Notes under the pieces: model-generated
The model's input: the letters and a program-made list of their open reading frames with translations, nothing else
The model's database searches: none
Told to the model about the DNA's origin: nothing
Source: Cupriavidus taiwanensis
GTDB lineage: Bacteria > Pseudomonadota > Gammaproteobacteria > Burkholderiales > Burkholderiaceae
DNA: 64,000 bases
Direction of reading: 5' to 3'
Assembly (NCBI RefSeq): GCF_900250115.1
Contig: NZ_LT984804.1
Span: 757,201-821,200 of the forward strand
Program-made: the position numbers and the translations under genes
Shown: positions 8,269 through 17,008 of the stretch, piece by piece
Position numbering within the stretch: the first letter of the stretch is position 1
Layout of the letters: every line of letters starts with the position of its first letter

Positions 8269-8295
8269 ATCTTAGTGAGAATCTATTATCATTAG
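8269..8295. promoter_or_regulatory. Fur/Zur-box-like site between the regulator and the TonB-dependent receptor
   Basis: This is an AT-rich island in very GC-rich DNA. The minus strand reads TAATGATAAT followed by AGATTCTC; the first ten bases match the left half of the classical Fur box exactly, the right half only weakly. It lies a few bases from the Fur-family start and about 70 bp before the receptor start, so it could serve both. Confidence 0.5.
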
Positions 8296-8300
8296 TGACT

Positions 8301-8347
8301 CGCCGCGGTTTGCCAGTCGGATGGCCGCCGCGGCGACTCGTTTTTTT
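8301..8347 (+). terminator. Hairpin plus T7 tract in the receptor leader
   Basis: CGCCGCGG (8301-8308) pairs with CCGCGGCG (8328-8335); after five bases comes a run of seven T (8341-8347). The structure resembles an intrinsic terminator but lies only 14 bp before the receptor ATG at 8361. The hairpin-to-T gap is longer than ideal, so termination efficiency is uncertain. The upstream GTG at 8295 would put this structure inside a gene, an argument against that start. Confidence 0.4.
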
Positions 8348-8360
8348 CGGGGTGTTCCTC

Positions 8361-10484
8361 ATGCTGCCTGCGCAGCCCAGCCGTGCCCGGCGCCGCGCGC
8401 CGTTTTCGTCCCTGCCCATCCTGATGCTGGCGGTTTCGGGCCTGGCCGAGGCGGCCGAGGCCTCCGATATTACGCTGCCAAGCGTGTCGGTGACCGGCGC
8501 GGCCACCGCATCATACAACCCGCCCGACGCCTCGGGCGCGACCCGCACCGATACGCCGCTGCGCGAGATCCCGCAGTCGGTGCGCGTGGTGCCGCGCGCC
8601 ATGCTCGACGACCTCGGCGCGAACCGCTTCGACCAGAGCTTCGACTATGTCAGCGGCGTCGCGCGCCAGAACAACTTCGGCGGGCTGTGGGACAACTTTG
8701 CCATGCGCGGCTTCACCGGCAACGAGAACACCGGCGCCGGCTACCTGGTCAACGGCTTCGCCGCCAACCGCGGCTATACCGCGCCGATGGACGCGGCCAC
8801 CATCGACCGCATCGAGGTGCTCAAGGGCCCCACCTCGTCGCTGTACGGCAGCAGCGAACCGGGCGGCACCTTCAACGTGGTCACGCGCCAGCCGCAGTTC
8901 CGGCCCGCGCAGCGCTACGGCTTCGAACTGGGCACGCGCGACGGCTACCGCGCCACCGCCGACCTCACCGGCCCGCTGGGCGAAGGCGTCGCCGGCCGGC
9001 TGATCGCGGTGGCCGATCACCAGGGCAGCACGCGCGACTTCATCCACAGCCAGCGCTACCTGGTGGCGCCGTCGCTCACGTGGCTGCTCGGCAACGACAC
9101 CATGCTGCAGTACGCGGCGGAATTCCAGCGCTACACCACGCCGATGGATCGCGGCGTGGTCGCCGTCGACGGCGAGCTGGGCCGCATCCCGCGCTCGCGC
9201 TTCCTGGGCGAGCCCGGCGACGGCAGCCTGCGGCTGGACAGCCAGTCGCACCAGCTCAGCGTGGAACACCAGTTTTCGCCCCAATGGAAGGGCAGGCTCG
9301 GCCTGTCGTACCGCGGCGGCGCGCTGGTCGGGCATTCGAGCGAGGCCGCCGCGCTTGCCGCCGATGGCCGCACGCTATGGCGCCAGCACCGCTACCGCGA
9401 CTTCCAGTCCGACGATGTGTCGCTCCAGGCCAGCGTGACCGGCAAGTTCAGCACCGGCCCGGTCGGGCACGAACTGATGCTGGGCGTCGACGCCTACCGC
9501 TTCGGCAACACCATGGCGATCCTGCGCAGGAATCCGAGCGCGGCGGCGCCGTACGCGATCGACATCTACGACCCGGTCTATGGCCAGCCGGCGCCGCCGC
9601 TGGCGTGGAACACGAACACCTACGAGCGCCAGCGCAATGTCGGCACGTACGCGCAGGACCAGCTCAGCCTGGGCGAGCGCTGGCGGGTCCTGGCCGGCGT
9701 GCGCTTCGACAGCTTCAGCCAGTCGCTGGACGACCACCTGCGCGGCAGCCGCACCACGCAGCACCACAACGCGGTGTCGCCGCGCGTGGGCGTGAGCTAC
9801 CTGGCCGGCAACAACCTGTCGCTGTTCGCCAATGCCAGCCAGTCGTTCCGCCCCAATGCCGGCACCGATGCCGCCGGCCAGCCGTTCGAGCCCGAGCGCG
9901 GCCGCGCGCTGGAGGCCGGCGTCAAGTTCGACAGCGACGACCGCCGCACCGGGGCCACGCTCGCAGTGTTCGAGATCCGCAAGCGCCATGTGCTGGCCGC
10001 CGACCCGGCCGATCCGTCGTTCTATGTCGCCGCCGGCGAGGCCCGCAGCCGCGGCGTCGAGCTCGACATGGCGGGGCAGCTCGGCACGCACTGGCGCGTC
10101 TCGGGCAGCTTCGCGCTGACCGATGCCGAGATCACGCAGGACACCCGCCTCGCCCCCGGCACGCCGTTGTCCAACGTGCCGCGCACCAGCGCCAGCCTGC
10201 TGGCGATGTATGAAGACGCCGCGCCGGTGGGGCAGCGCTACGGTGCCGGCGCCGGCCTGCGCTATGTCGGACGGCGCCCCGGCGACGTGCAGGACAGCTT
10301 CTCCCTGCCCGCCTACGTGCTGGTGGACCTGCACGGCTACTGGCAATACAGCCGCCACGTGCGCGTGTCGCTCAACCTCGGCAACCTGTTCGACAAGACC
10401 TATTACGCCAGCTCGTACAGCAGCCTGTGGGTCGCGCCGGGCGCGGGCCGCAGCGTGCGGCTGGGCGTGCAGCTGAGCTACTGA
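8361..10484 (+). CDS. TonB-dependent siderophore receptor
   Basis: 707 residues from the ATG at 8361, chosen because GGGGTG precedes it and a signal peptide (RRR, then SLPILMLAVSGLAEAAEA) follows. The plug domain shows RTDTPLREIPQSVRVV and the conserved RIEVLKGPTSSLYGSSEPGG; the barrel ends in a terminal aromatic residue (VRLGVQLSY), as usual for BamA substrates. This is the FhuA/FpvA-like siderophore class; the ligand cannot be named. It would act with TonB-ExbBD encoded elsewhere. Divergence from a Fur-family gene and the Fur-like site imply control by metal limitation. Confidence 0.9.
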   Translation: MLPAQPSRARRRAPFSSLPILMLAVSGLAEAAEASDITLPSVSVTGAATASYNPPDASGATRTDTPLREIPQSVRVVPRAMLDDLGANRFDQSFDYVSGVARQNNFGGLWDNFAMRGFTGNENTGAGYLVNGFAANRGYTAPMDAATIDRIEVLKGPTSSLYGSSEPGGTFNVVTRQPQFRPAQRYGFELGTRDGYRATADLTGPLGEGVAGRLIAVADHQGSTRDFIHSQRYLVAPSLTWLLGNDTMLQYAAEFQRYTTPMDRGVVAVDGELGRIPRSRFLGEPGDGSLRLDSQSHQLSVEHQFSPQWKGRLGLSYRGGALVGHSSEAAALAADGRTLWRQHRYRDFQSDDVSLQASVTGKFSTGPVGHELMLGVDAYRFGNTMAILRRNPSAAAPYAIDIYDPVYGQPAPPLAWNTNTYERQRNVGTYAQDQLSLGERWRVLAGVRFDSFSQSLDDHLRGSRTTQHHNAVSPRVGVSYLAGNNLSLFANASQSFRPNAGTDAAGQPFEPERGRALEAGVKFDSDDRRTGATLAVFEIRKRHVLAADPADPSFYVAAGEARSRGVELDMAGQLGTHWRVSGSFALTDAEITQDTRLAPGTPLSNVPRTSASLLAMYEDAAPVGQRYGAGAGLRYVGRRPGDVQDSFSLPAYVLVDLHGYWQYSRHVRVSLNLGNLFDKTYYASSYSSLWVAPGAGRSVRLGVQLSY

Positions 10485-10494
10485 GGAGGAACCG

Positions 10495-11724
10495 ATGATG
10501 CCGACACCCGTGGCGCGTACCGACGCATCCCATCCCCTGCCGGCCGTGACGGCGCCTGCCGCAGCGGCGCCGCCCGTTTCCGGCGCCACCCACCGGCTGC
10601 TGTCCATCGACGCGCTGCGCGGGCTGGTGATCCTCATCATGCTGCTGGACCATGTGCGCGACATGTTCTTCCTGCACGTGCCGGTCGCCGATCCGATGGA
10701 TGTTGCCGCTACCTCGCCCGCGCTGTTCTTTTCGCGGCTGCTGGCCCACCTTTGCGCGCCGGTGTTCATCGCGCTGGCGGGCGTGTCGGCCTGGCTCTAC
10801 GGCAACGCCGGGCACGAGCGGCGCGCGGTCAGCGGCTTCCTGCTCAGGCGCGGCCTGTTCCTGGTGCTGCTGGAACTGACCCTGGTGGGCTTCGCCTGGA
10901 CCTGGCGCCTGCCGCCGCAGGTGATCTACCTGCAGGTCATCTGGGCCATCGGCCTGAGCATGATGGCGCTGGCGGCGCTGCTGTGGCTGCCGCGCGCGGC
11001 GCTGGTCGCGGTGGGCGTGGCACTGGTGGCGGGACACAACCTGCTGAGCCCGCTGCACTTTGCCGCTGGCAGTGCCTGGCACGTGCCCTGGGCGATTCTG
11101 CACGACCGCACCTGGATCGAGGTGGCCGATGGCGTGCGGGTGCGCACCTCATACCCGGTGCTGCCGTGGGTCGGCGTGATCGCGCTCGGCTATGTGGCGG
11201 GGCCGTGGTTTGCCGCGGCCATGCCGGCGCCTGCACGCCGACTGCGGCTGGCCGCCTGCGGCCTGGCGGGGCTGGCCGGGTTTGCGTGGCTGCGCGCGCT
11301 CAATGGCTATGGCCAGGAGCAGAAGTGGATGCCCGGTGCGGATGCCCTGCATACCGCGATGAGCTTCCTCAACGTGACCAAGTACCCGCCGTCGCTGCTG
11401 TTCCTGCTGCTGACGCTGGGCACCGGCTGCCTGCTGCTGGCGTGGCTGGAGCGCGCGCAGGGCGGCCGGCCGGCGCGTTGCCTGGCCGTGTTCGGCGCGG
11501 TGCCGATGTTCTTCTACCTGCTGCACCTGTATGTGCTGCAGGGCCTGTACCAAGTTTGCGTGCAGCGCTGGGGGCTGAACCAGGGGCGCGTGTTCGGCTT
11601 CGACCATGTCTGGCAGATCTGGCTGGCGGCAGTGGTGCTGGCGCTGCTGCTGTGGCCGGCGGTGCGCGGGTTCGCGGCGCTGAAGGCGGCGCGGCGGGAC
11701 TGGCGCTGGCTGAAGTATTTCTGA
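10495..11724 (+). CDS. DUF1624/YeiB-like membrane protein (heparan-alpha-glucosaminide acetyltransferase-like)
   Basis: 409 residues with about ten membrane helices. The N-terminus RLLSIDALRGLVILIMLLDHVRDMFF is the diagnostic opening of the acyltransferase-3-related DUF1624/HGSNAT catalytic family, where the conserved Asp-Arg and His have catalytic roles. It starts 10 bp after the receptor stop with GAGGAG upstream, so it is probably cotranscribed with the receptor and may share metal regulation. Whether it modifies the siderophore or something else is unknown. Confidence 0.75.
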   Translation: MMPTPVARTDASHPLPAVTAPAAAAPPVSGATHRLLSIDALRGLVILIMLLDHVRDMFFLHVPVADPMDVAATSPALFFSRLLAHLCAPVFIALAGVSAWLYGNAGHERRAVSGFLLRRGLFLVLLELTLVGFAWTWRLPPQVIYLQVIWAIGLSMMALAALLWLPRAALVAVGVALVAGHNLLSPLHFAAGSAWHVPWAILHDRTWIEVADGVRVRTSYPVLPWVGVIALGYVAGPWFAAAMPAPARRLRLAACGLAGLAGFAWLRALNGYGQEQKWMPGADALHTAMSFLNVTKYPPSLLFLLLTLGTGCLLLAWLERAQGGRPARCLAVFGAVPMFFYLLHLYVLQGLYQVCVQRWGLNQGRVFGFDHVWQIWLAAVVLALLLWPAVRGFAALKAARRDWRWLKYF

Positions 11725-11751
11725 CCAGCGCCGGAGCCGCCGCGCCGAGCC

Positions 11752-13647
11752 TTAGCGTGGTGCGGTCGCGCCAGCGGCTGGCTGGACCATGGCAGGTGCC
11801 GGTGCCGGTGCCGGTGCCGGTGCCGCGGGCTGCGGCTGCGCGACCGGCTGTTGCTGAGCGACGGCTTGTTGCTGCGCAACGGCTTGAGGCTGCGCAACGG
11901 CTTGAGGCTGCGCACCGGCTTGCGGCTGCGCGACGGCTTGCGGCTGCGCGACGGCTTGCGGCTGCGCAACGGCCTGCGGCTGTGCCAACGCCTGGGGTCG
12001 CGCGACGGCTTGCGCTTGCGCCATGGCCTGAGGCTGCATGGCGGCCTGCGGACGCGCCGCGGCTTGCGGCCGGGCAGCGGGCGCCGCATTGGCCGCGCCA
12101 CTGGCTACCGGCGCGGCCTCGGTCAGTTCGCGCCAGCCGCCCCCCAGCGCCTTGTACAGCGACACGCGGCTGGTCAGCCCGGCGAGCTTGTAGGTGATCA
12201 GCGCCTGCTGCGCGGTATAGAGTTCGCGCTGCGCGTCGAACACGCCGAAGTAGTCGTCCACGCCGTTCTTGAAGCGCATCTCCGACAGGCGCCGCGTTTC
12301 GCTGCCTTCGCGCACCAGCGCTTCCTGTGCCTGCACCTGGCGCTCGTACGTGGCGCGTGCCGCCATGCTGTCGGCCACTTCGCGGAACGCGGTCTGGATG
12401 GTTTTCTCGTAGTTGGCGATGTTGATGTCCTTGCGCACGTTGGCCGCATCGAGGCCGGCGCGGTTGCGCCCCGCATCGAAGATCGGCACCGTCAGTTGCG
12501 GCGCAAAGACCCACGCCATGCCGCCCGAGAACAGCCCGGCCAGGCTGCTGCTGGCGACGCCCAGCGCGCCGGTCAGCGAGATGCGCGGGAAGAAGGCCGC
12601 GCGCGCCGCGCCGATATTGGCGTTGGCGGCCTTGAGCCGGTGCTCGGCGTCGAGGATGTCGGGCCGGCGCACCAGCACGCTGGACGGCAGGCCTTCGGGG
12701 AACTCGCGCATCAGCATGCGCGCGTCGAGCGGATCCGGTGCGGCGGCGTTGGCATTGGCGGGCGCGACACCGGCGTCGGTGATCGATTTCGGCAGCGGTC
12801 CGCCGATCAGCAGCGCCAGCGCGTTCTCGTCCTGCGCGACTTGCCGGGTGTATTGCTCCACGCCCACCTGCGCGGTCTGCACCTGGGTTTGCGCGCGATG
12901 CTGGTCCAGCTGCGCCATCGCGCCCACCTGGCGCCCGCGCCGGACCATCTCCGCCGCGTCCTGCTGGGTCTTGAGCGTGTCCTGCGACAGCTGCAGCAGC
13001 GCACGGTCGGCGCGCAGCGTCAGGTAGGCACTGGCCACTTCGGCCACCAGGCTGATCTGCGCGCTGCGGCGCGCCTCTTCGGTGGCCATGTATTCCTCCA
13101 GCGCGGCATGCTTGAGGCTGCGCACGCGGCCGAAGAAGTCCAGCTCGAACGCGGTCAGTCCGATGCCGGCGTTGTAGGTGGTGATCTGCGGCGACTGTCC
13201 CGCCGCGCGCAGCCGCTGCGGCAGCCGCTGCGAGACCATGCCGGCATTGCCCTCCACGGTGGGGAACTGCGCCGCGCGCTGGATCTGGTACAGCGCGCGC
13301 GCTTCGTCGATGGCCAGCGTGGCCATGCGCAGGTCGCGGTTGTTGGCCAGCGCCAGCTCGATCAGCTGGCGCAGCTGCGGATCGACGAAGACATCGCGCC
13401 AGCCCAGGTCGGCGGCGGAGGGGCCGGGGCGCTGCGCCGGCTGGCCTGGCTGCGCGTTGCCATTGGCCGGTTTGGCCTGCGCGGTGCGGTAGGCCGCGCC
13501 CTCGGGCCATGCCGACGGGATCGGCGCTTCGGGGCGCTGGTATTGCGGCTCCAGCGTGCACGCGGCAAGCGCCAGCACCAGCGCGCCGGGCAGCAGCAGG
13601 CGTGGCGGCAGGTGGGCACGGTGGCGGGGGCGGGACAGACTTCGCAT
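11752..13647 (-). CDS. NodT/OprM-family outer-membrane channel lipoprotein with repeat C-terminus
   Basis: 631 residues; typical OprM-like proteins have about 470-500. A lipoprotein signal (LVLALAAC) is followed by two outer-membrane efflux repeats: LEPQYQRPEAPIPSAWPEG, RDLRMATLAIDEARALYQIQ, and VLVRRPDILDAEHRLKAANA, the hallmark of the NodT family. Residues from about 500 on form a Pro-Gln-Ala tail built on an AQPQAV hexapeptide, ending in an Ala-Pro run. The gene ends a four-gene operon with a membrane-fusion protein and a polysaccharide synthase, so it is more likely an exopolysaccharide exit channel than a drug-efflux channel; this is inference. Confidence 0.85.
   Translation of the reverse strand: MRSLSRPRHRAHLPPRLLLPGALVLALAACTLEPQYQRPEAPIPSAWPEGAAYRTAQAKPANGNAQPGQPAQRPGPSAADLGWRDVFVDPQLRQLIELALANNRDLRMATLAIDEARALYQIQRAAQFPTVEGNAGMVSQRLPQRLRAAGQSPQITTYNAGIGLTAFELDFFGRVRSLKHAALEEYMATEEARRSAQISLVAEVASAYLTLRADRALLQLSQDTLKTQQDAAEMVRRGRQVGAMAQLDQHRAQTQVQTAQVGVEQYTRQVAQDENALALLIGGPLPKSITDAGVAPANANAAAPDPLDARMLMREFPEGLPSSVLVRRPDILDAEHRLKAANANIGAARAAFFPRISLTGALGVASSSLAGLFSGGMAWVFAPQLTVPIFDAGRNRAGLDAANVRKDINIANYEKTIQTAFREVADSMAARATYERQVQAQEALVREGSETRRLSEMRFKNGVDDYFGVFDAQRELYTAQQALITYKLAGLTSRVSLYKALGGGWRELTEAAPVASGAANAAPAARPQAAARPQAAMQPQAMAQAQAVARPQALAQPQAVAQPQAVAQPQAVAQPQAGAQPQAVAQPQAVAQQQAVAQQQPVAQPQPAAPAPAPAPAPAMVQPAAGATAPR
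11796..12072. repeat. Tandem repeats encoding the C-terminal tail of the channel protein
   Basis: An 18-bp unit (plus strand GCGCAACGGCTTGAGGCT with variants) is repeated about ten times between roughly 11837 and 12072 and encodes the AQPQAV hexapeptide. A 6-bp GGTGCC array (five copies, about 11796-11825) encodes an Ala-Pro run. Both keep the reading frame, so changes in copy number would alter tail length without inactivating the gene. Confidence 0.8.
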
Positions 13648-13686
13648 GGATGGTTCCGGAGAGAGAGAGACAGGGAGCAGCAGGGG

Positions 13687-15648
13687 TCAGCCCATCAGCG
13701 CGCGCCGCATGAAGCGCGAGATCGCCAGCTTGGGCTGCCCCTGTCGGGCAATGTTGTGGGCGGGATCGGTGAACAGCAGCCGGATCAGCGCGTGGCGCGC
13801 GGCCATGCTGGCATGCAGTGCGATCCCCAGCAGCTGGCCGTCGCGGCGTACCACGCGGCACGGGATCCAGCCGGTCTGCTCCAGCCACAGCGCGCCTTCC
13901 ATGCCGGGGCGGAACGCCGGCGCCAGCGGCGTGATCACGGCCACGCCGTTGCACGACAGGTCTTTTGTGGTGACGCGGTACTCGCGCCCGTCGACGCGCA
14001 GCAGCGCGGCGGCATGGTGCGGAAAGCGCTCTTCCTTGCGCGGCCGCGGCAGTTCCACGCACACCAGCAGGGAGGCCAGGTACAGCATCAGCGCTACCCC
14101 GGTCCAGATCATGTTGAAAGCCAGCCCTTGCGCATCTGGGTCCACCATCAGGGCGCGGCCGAGGCCCAGCGCGGAGAACCCCAGCAAGCTGGCGTACAGG
14201 GCCGCGAACTTGCCGTGGATCACCAGCTTGGACCGGTCCAGGCCCTTGTTGGTGACCTTGAACGGCCGCCCGAACGGCTTGAACATGGCGCTGGCCAGCG
14301 ACGCGGTCACCGCCAGCGCCGCGACGATCTGCGTGACCTCGGTAAAGATCGGCAGCGCGCGCTGTCCAGTGATCCAGATGCTGTACGCCCAGTACGCCAC
14401 CAGCGCGGGCAGGCCGTAGGCCAGGAACTGCAGCGGCTCGCCGTACAGCGTGGAGACGCCGAAGTACCAGTACAGCAGCGGCCCCGCCAGCAGCATCAGC
14501 GTGAACGGACGCGACAGCCAGTGCAGCAGCCCGTGCAAATAGTGCAGGCGCTGCAAGCCGGTGTAGCCGCGCCCGCGCAGCGGGCCGTCGGCGGTCAGCG
14601 CCACCTGGATCGTGCCCAGCCCCCAGCGGCTGCGCTGGCTGATGTACTCGGGCAGGCCCTCGGCGGACAGGCCCACGCTCAGGCGCTCGTTGAGCCAGCG
14701 CGTGATATAGCCGTGCGGCAGCAGCCGGTAGGTCAGGTGAATGTCCTCGGTCACGGTGCCGGTGGGGAAGCCGCCGATCAGCTCGATCAGGTCGCGCCGC
14801 ACCACGAACGAGGTGCCGATGCAGAACGCCGCGCCCCAGGCGTCCTTGGCCGGCTGCATCACGTCGAAGAAGGCGCGCTGCTCGTCGACCCAGCATTCGG
14901 TGGCGCGCAGGTTGTACTGGATCGGGTCGGCGTTGTAGTAGAACTGGGGCGTCTGCACCACGCCCACGCGCGGGTCGCCGAACAGGCCCACGGTGCGCAG
15001 CAGGATGTTGCGATGGGGCGCGAAGTCGGCGTCGAGCACCAGGATGTAGGGCGCGCCGCCGGCGGCGGCGCTGTGGCGCAGGCCGTTGTTGAGGTTGCCC
15101 GCCTTGGCGTGGGCGTTGTCGGGGCGCGTGACGTAGTTGGCGCCGACGCGCTCGCAGAACTCGCGCAGCCAGTCACGGCGGGTGTCGTCGAGCACCCAGA
15201 CGCGGAAGTCCGGATAGTCGATCGCCAGCGCCGAGACGATGGTCTTCTCCAGGATCTCCAGGCCTTCGTTGTAGGTGGCGATGAAGATGTCCACCGGCGG
15301 CACCTGCTGCGCGCGGCGCAGCGCGGCTTCGCCCGCGTCGGCAGCGGGGCTGTGGTTGCTGGTGCGGGCCAGCACCACGATCGACAGCAGCGTATAGGCC
15401 AGCGTCATGCATTCGAAGGCAAAGAACACATGGGCCCATACGCTGGCGAAGGTCATCTGCCAGTCGGGCAGGGTTTCGCGGATGCGCCAGGTCAGGTACA
15501 CACCCAGCAGCAGCGCGGTGACGCCGCCGAACAGGATACGGTCCGCCGCACGGTCATGACGGCACAGCAGCGACAGCAGCACCACCGCCAGCAGCACGCC
15601 GCCGTTGATGACCAGCAGCGTCTGGTTTTCCAGGAAGAGGGCGAACAT
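13687..15648 (-). CDS. BcsA-like family 2 glycosyltransferase (polysaccharide synthase) with C-terminal PilZ domain
   Basis: 653 residues. Membrane helices flank a processive GT2 core with all motifs: VWVLDDTRRDW (first Asp), VLDADFAPH (DxD), GTVTEDIHLTYRL (TED catalytic base) and QRSRWGLG (Q-x-x-RW). After further helices comes a PilZ domain (about 555-645) with RKEER matching RxxxR and DLSCNG matching D/N-x-S-x-x-G, the c-di-GMP-binding signature. It should polymerise a beta-linked glycan across the inner membrane under c-di-GMP control. No BcsB-like gene is adjacent; instead there are HlyD-like and NodT-like genes. It starts 2 bp after the preceding stop. Confidence 0.9.
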   Translation of the reverse strand: MFALFLENQTLLVINGGVLLAVVLLSLLCRHDRAADRILFGGVTALLLGVYLTWRIRETLPDWQMTFASVWAHVFFAFECMTLAYTLLSIVVLARTSNHSPAADAGEAALRRAQQVPPVDIFIATYNEGLEILEKTIVSALAIDYPDFRVWVLDDTRRDWLREFCERVGANYVTRPDNAHAKAGNLNNGLRHSAAAGGAPYILVLDADFAPHRNILLRTVGLFGDPRVGVVQTPQFYYNADPIQYNLRATECWVDEQRAFFDVMQPAKDAWGAAFCIGTSFVVRRDLIELIGGFPTGTVTEDIHLTYRLLPHGYITRWLNERLSVGLSAEGLPEYISQRSRWGLGTIQVALTADGPLRGRGYTGLQRLHYLHGLLHWLSRPFTLMLLAGPLLYWYFGVSTLYGEPLQFLAYGLPALVAYWAYSIWITGQRALPIFTEVTQIVAALAVTASLASAMFKPFGRPFKVTNKGLDRSKLVIHGKFAALYASLLGFSALGLGRALMVDPDAQGLAFNMIWTGVALMLYLASLLVCVELPRPRKEERFPHHAAALLRVDGREYRVTTKDLSCNGVAVITPLAPAFRPGMEGALWLEQTGWIPCRVVRRDGQLLGIALHASMAARHALIRLLFTDPAHNIARQGQPKLAISRFMRRALMG

Positions 15649-15650
15649 CG

Positions 15651-16985
15651 TCAGTCCTTGTCGGGGGTTGGGCTGGCGGCGGCAATCGCCGGCGGCGGGC
15701 AGGATGGCTCCAGGCAGCCGCCCGGGCGGAACGGGTTCCAGCGCGCGGCGGCCAGCACCGCCCACGCGGTGGCGCCCAGGTGCGGCAGGTGGAAGTAGTG
15801 GAAGTCCTCGGTGGTGGAGGTGGGGCCGATCGACAGCCCGGTGCTGACGCGCGCCTGCGGCGTGGCGTAGAGCATGCCGGACTGCGCGCGCTGGGCGCGC
15901 AGCAGCGGCCACAGCGGCGCGGCCTGCTGCGCCTGTCCGGCGGCCTGCAGCACCAGCGCGGCCTGGCCGGTGCCTTCGGTCCAGATGCCGTCGGGATTGC
16001 CCTTGAAGCCGTAGCCGCCGCCGGCGCGGTGCCTTGCCTCGACCCAGGCCAGGTTGCGGCGCCAGTCCTGCGGCGGGTCGGGAAAGGCGATCAGCGGCCA
16101 CAGCACCGCGTCCAGCGCCGACGGGCCGGCATTGGGCGCGCGCCCGTCGTCGTGCGTGCCGATGATGAAGCGGCCCTCGCGCGGCTGCCACATGGCGCTG
16201 ACAAAGGCGCGCGAGCGCGCCGCGCCGTCGCGCCAGCGCGGGTCGTTGCGCAGGCTGGCCAGCCAGCTGAACGCCGCATAGGTGTCGACGTTGTGCTCGG
16301 TCGATTTCCAGCCCTGGCGGATCTGCCTGGGCTCGTGGCCGAAGAAGCCGCCGATATAGCCTGCCGGCGCGGCCGGGTCCGGCACGGTGGCATGGACCCA
16401 GCCCATCAGCGCCGCGGCGCCGTCGAGATAGCGCGCATCGCGCGTGGCGTCATGCACCGCCAGCAGCAGCAACGCGGCCCAGGCCACGTTGCCGGTGGCG
16501 GTGCCGGCCTGGTAGGCGTCTTCGAACCAGCGCTTGCTGGGTTCGTCCCACCAGCCGGGCAGCGGCGCCGGCCCTGCCGGCAGCGGGCCGGCGCGGTAGG
16601 CGTTGCGCAGGCGCGCGTCGCGGAAATGGCGGTCCTGGCGGGTGGCCTGCAGCACCGCATCGGCAATGCGGCGCGCTTCGGCGGGCCGCTTGCACGCGAC
16701 CAGCGCGATGCCGGCCAGCGCGTTGTCGTAGACGAAGGCGGCATTGCGCAGCGCGGGCGCCAGCGGTTCGCCGCCGGGCGCGGCCTCGTAGCTGGCCAGG
16801 AACAGCGGACCATTGCCGCCGGCGCGCGCGACCTGGGTGCCAAGCGCCTGGCAGCCTTCTGACAGCAGCGCCTGCTGCGCGGAATCCGCGGCGCGCGCAG
16901 CGCCCGGCGCCAGCGCCAGCAGGACGGGAAACAGCGCGCCGGCGACCATGCGGGGCAGGCGTGCGGTCGGGATCGGCAATCGCAT
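15651..16985 (-). CDS. Exported protein of the exopolysaccharide operon, six-hairpin glycosidase-like (inferred)
   Basis: 444 residues with a Sec signal peptide (LPRMVAGALFPVLLALAPGAARA). The mature part alternates helices and Trp/Tyr-rich loops (WWDEPSKRWFEDAYQAG, GGFFGHEPRQIRQGWKSTEHN, WTEGTGQAALVL), a pattern of alpha/alpha-toroid glycosidases and epimerases. I cannot name the family. AAGGAGAG precedes the ATG at 16985. Its place between the membrane-fusion gene and the synthase suggests a periplasmic enzyme that trims or edits the nascent polymer, like BcsZ in cellulose operons. Confidence 0.65.
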   Translation of the reverse strand: MRLPIPTARLPRMVAGALFPVLLALAPGAARAADSAQQALLSEGCQALGTQVARAGGNGPLFLASYEAAPGGEPLAPALRNAAFVYDNALAGIALVACKRPAEARRIADAVLQATRQDRHFRDARLRNAYRAGPLPAGPAPLPGWWDEPSKRWFEDAYQAGTATGNVAWAALLLLAVHDATRDARYLDGAAALMGWVHATVPDPAAPAGYIGGFFGHEPRQIRQGWKSTEHNVDTYAAFSWLASLRNDPRWRDGAARSRAFVSAMWQPREGRFIIGTHDDGRAPNAGPSALDAVLWPLIAFPDPPQDWRRNLAWVEARHRAGGGYGFKGNPDGIWTEGTGQAALVLQAAGQAQQAAPLWPLLRAQRAQSGMLYATPQARVSTGLSIGPTSTTEDFHYFHLPHLGATAWAVLAAARWNPFRPGGCLEPSCPPPAIAAASPTPDKD

Positions 16986-17008
16986 CCGGCTCTCCTTGGC
17001 GTGGGCGC

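Noticed and set aside
8295..8360. GTG start at 8295 for the TonB-dependent receptor
   Set aside because: It has no ribosome-binding site, would include the hairpin and T tract, and would bury the signal peptide behind 22 extra residues.
11837..12072. CRISPR-like array
   Set aside because: The repeats are contiguous 18-bp units without spacers, in frame within a coding sequence.
11851..15798. A 1315-residue plus-strand open frame, and similar long frames opposite nirB (2066-3961), napA (58608-60614) and the TRAP genes
   Set aside because: They lie opposite genes with clear motifs, have Arg/Ala/His-rich composition and no family features. High GC content creates such frames by chance.
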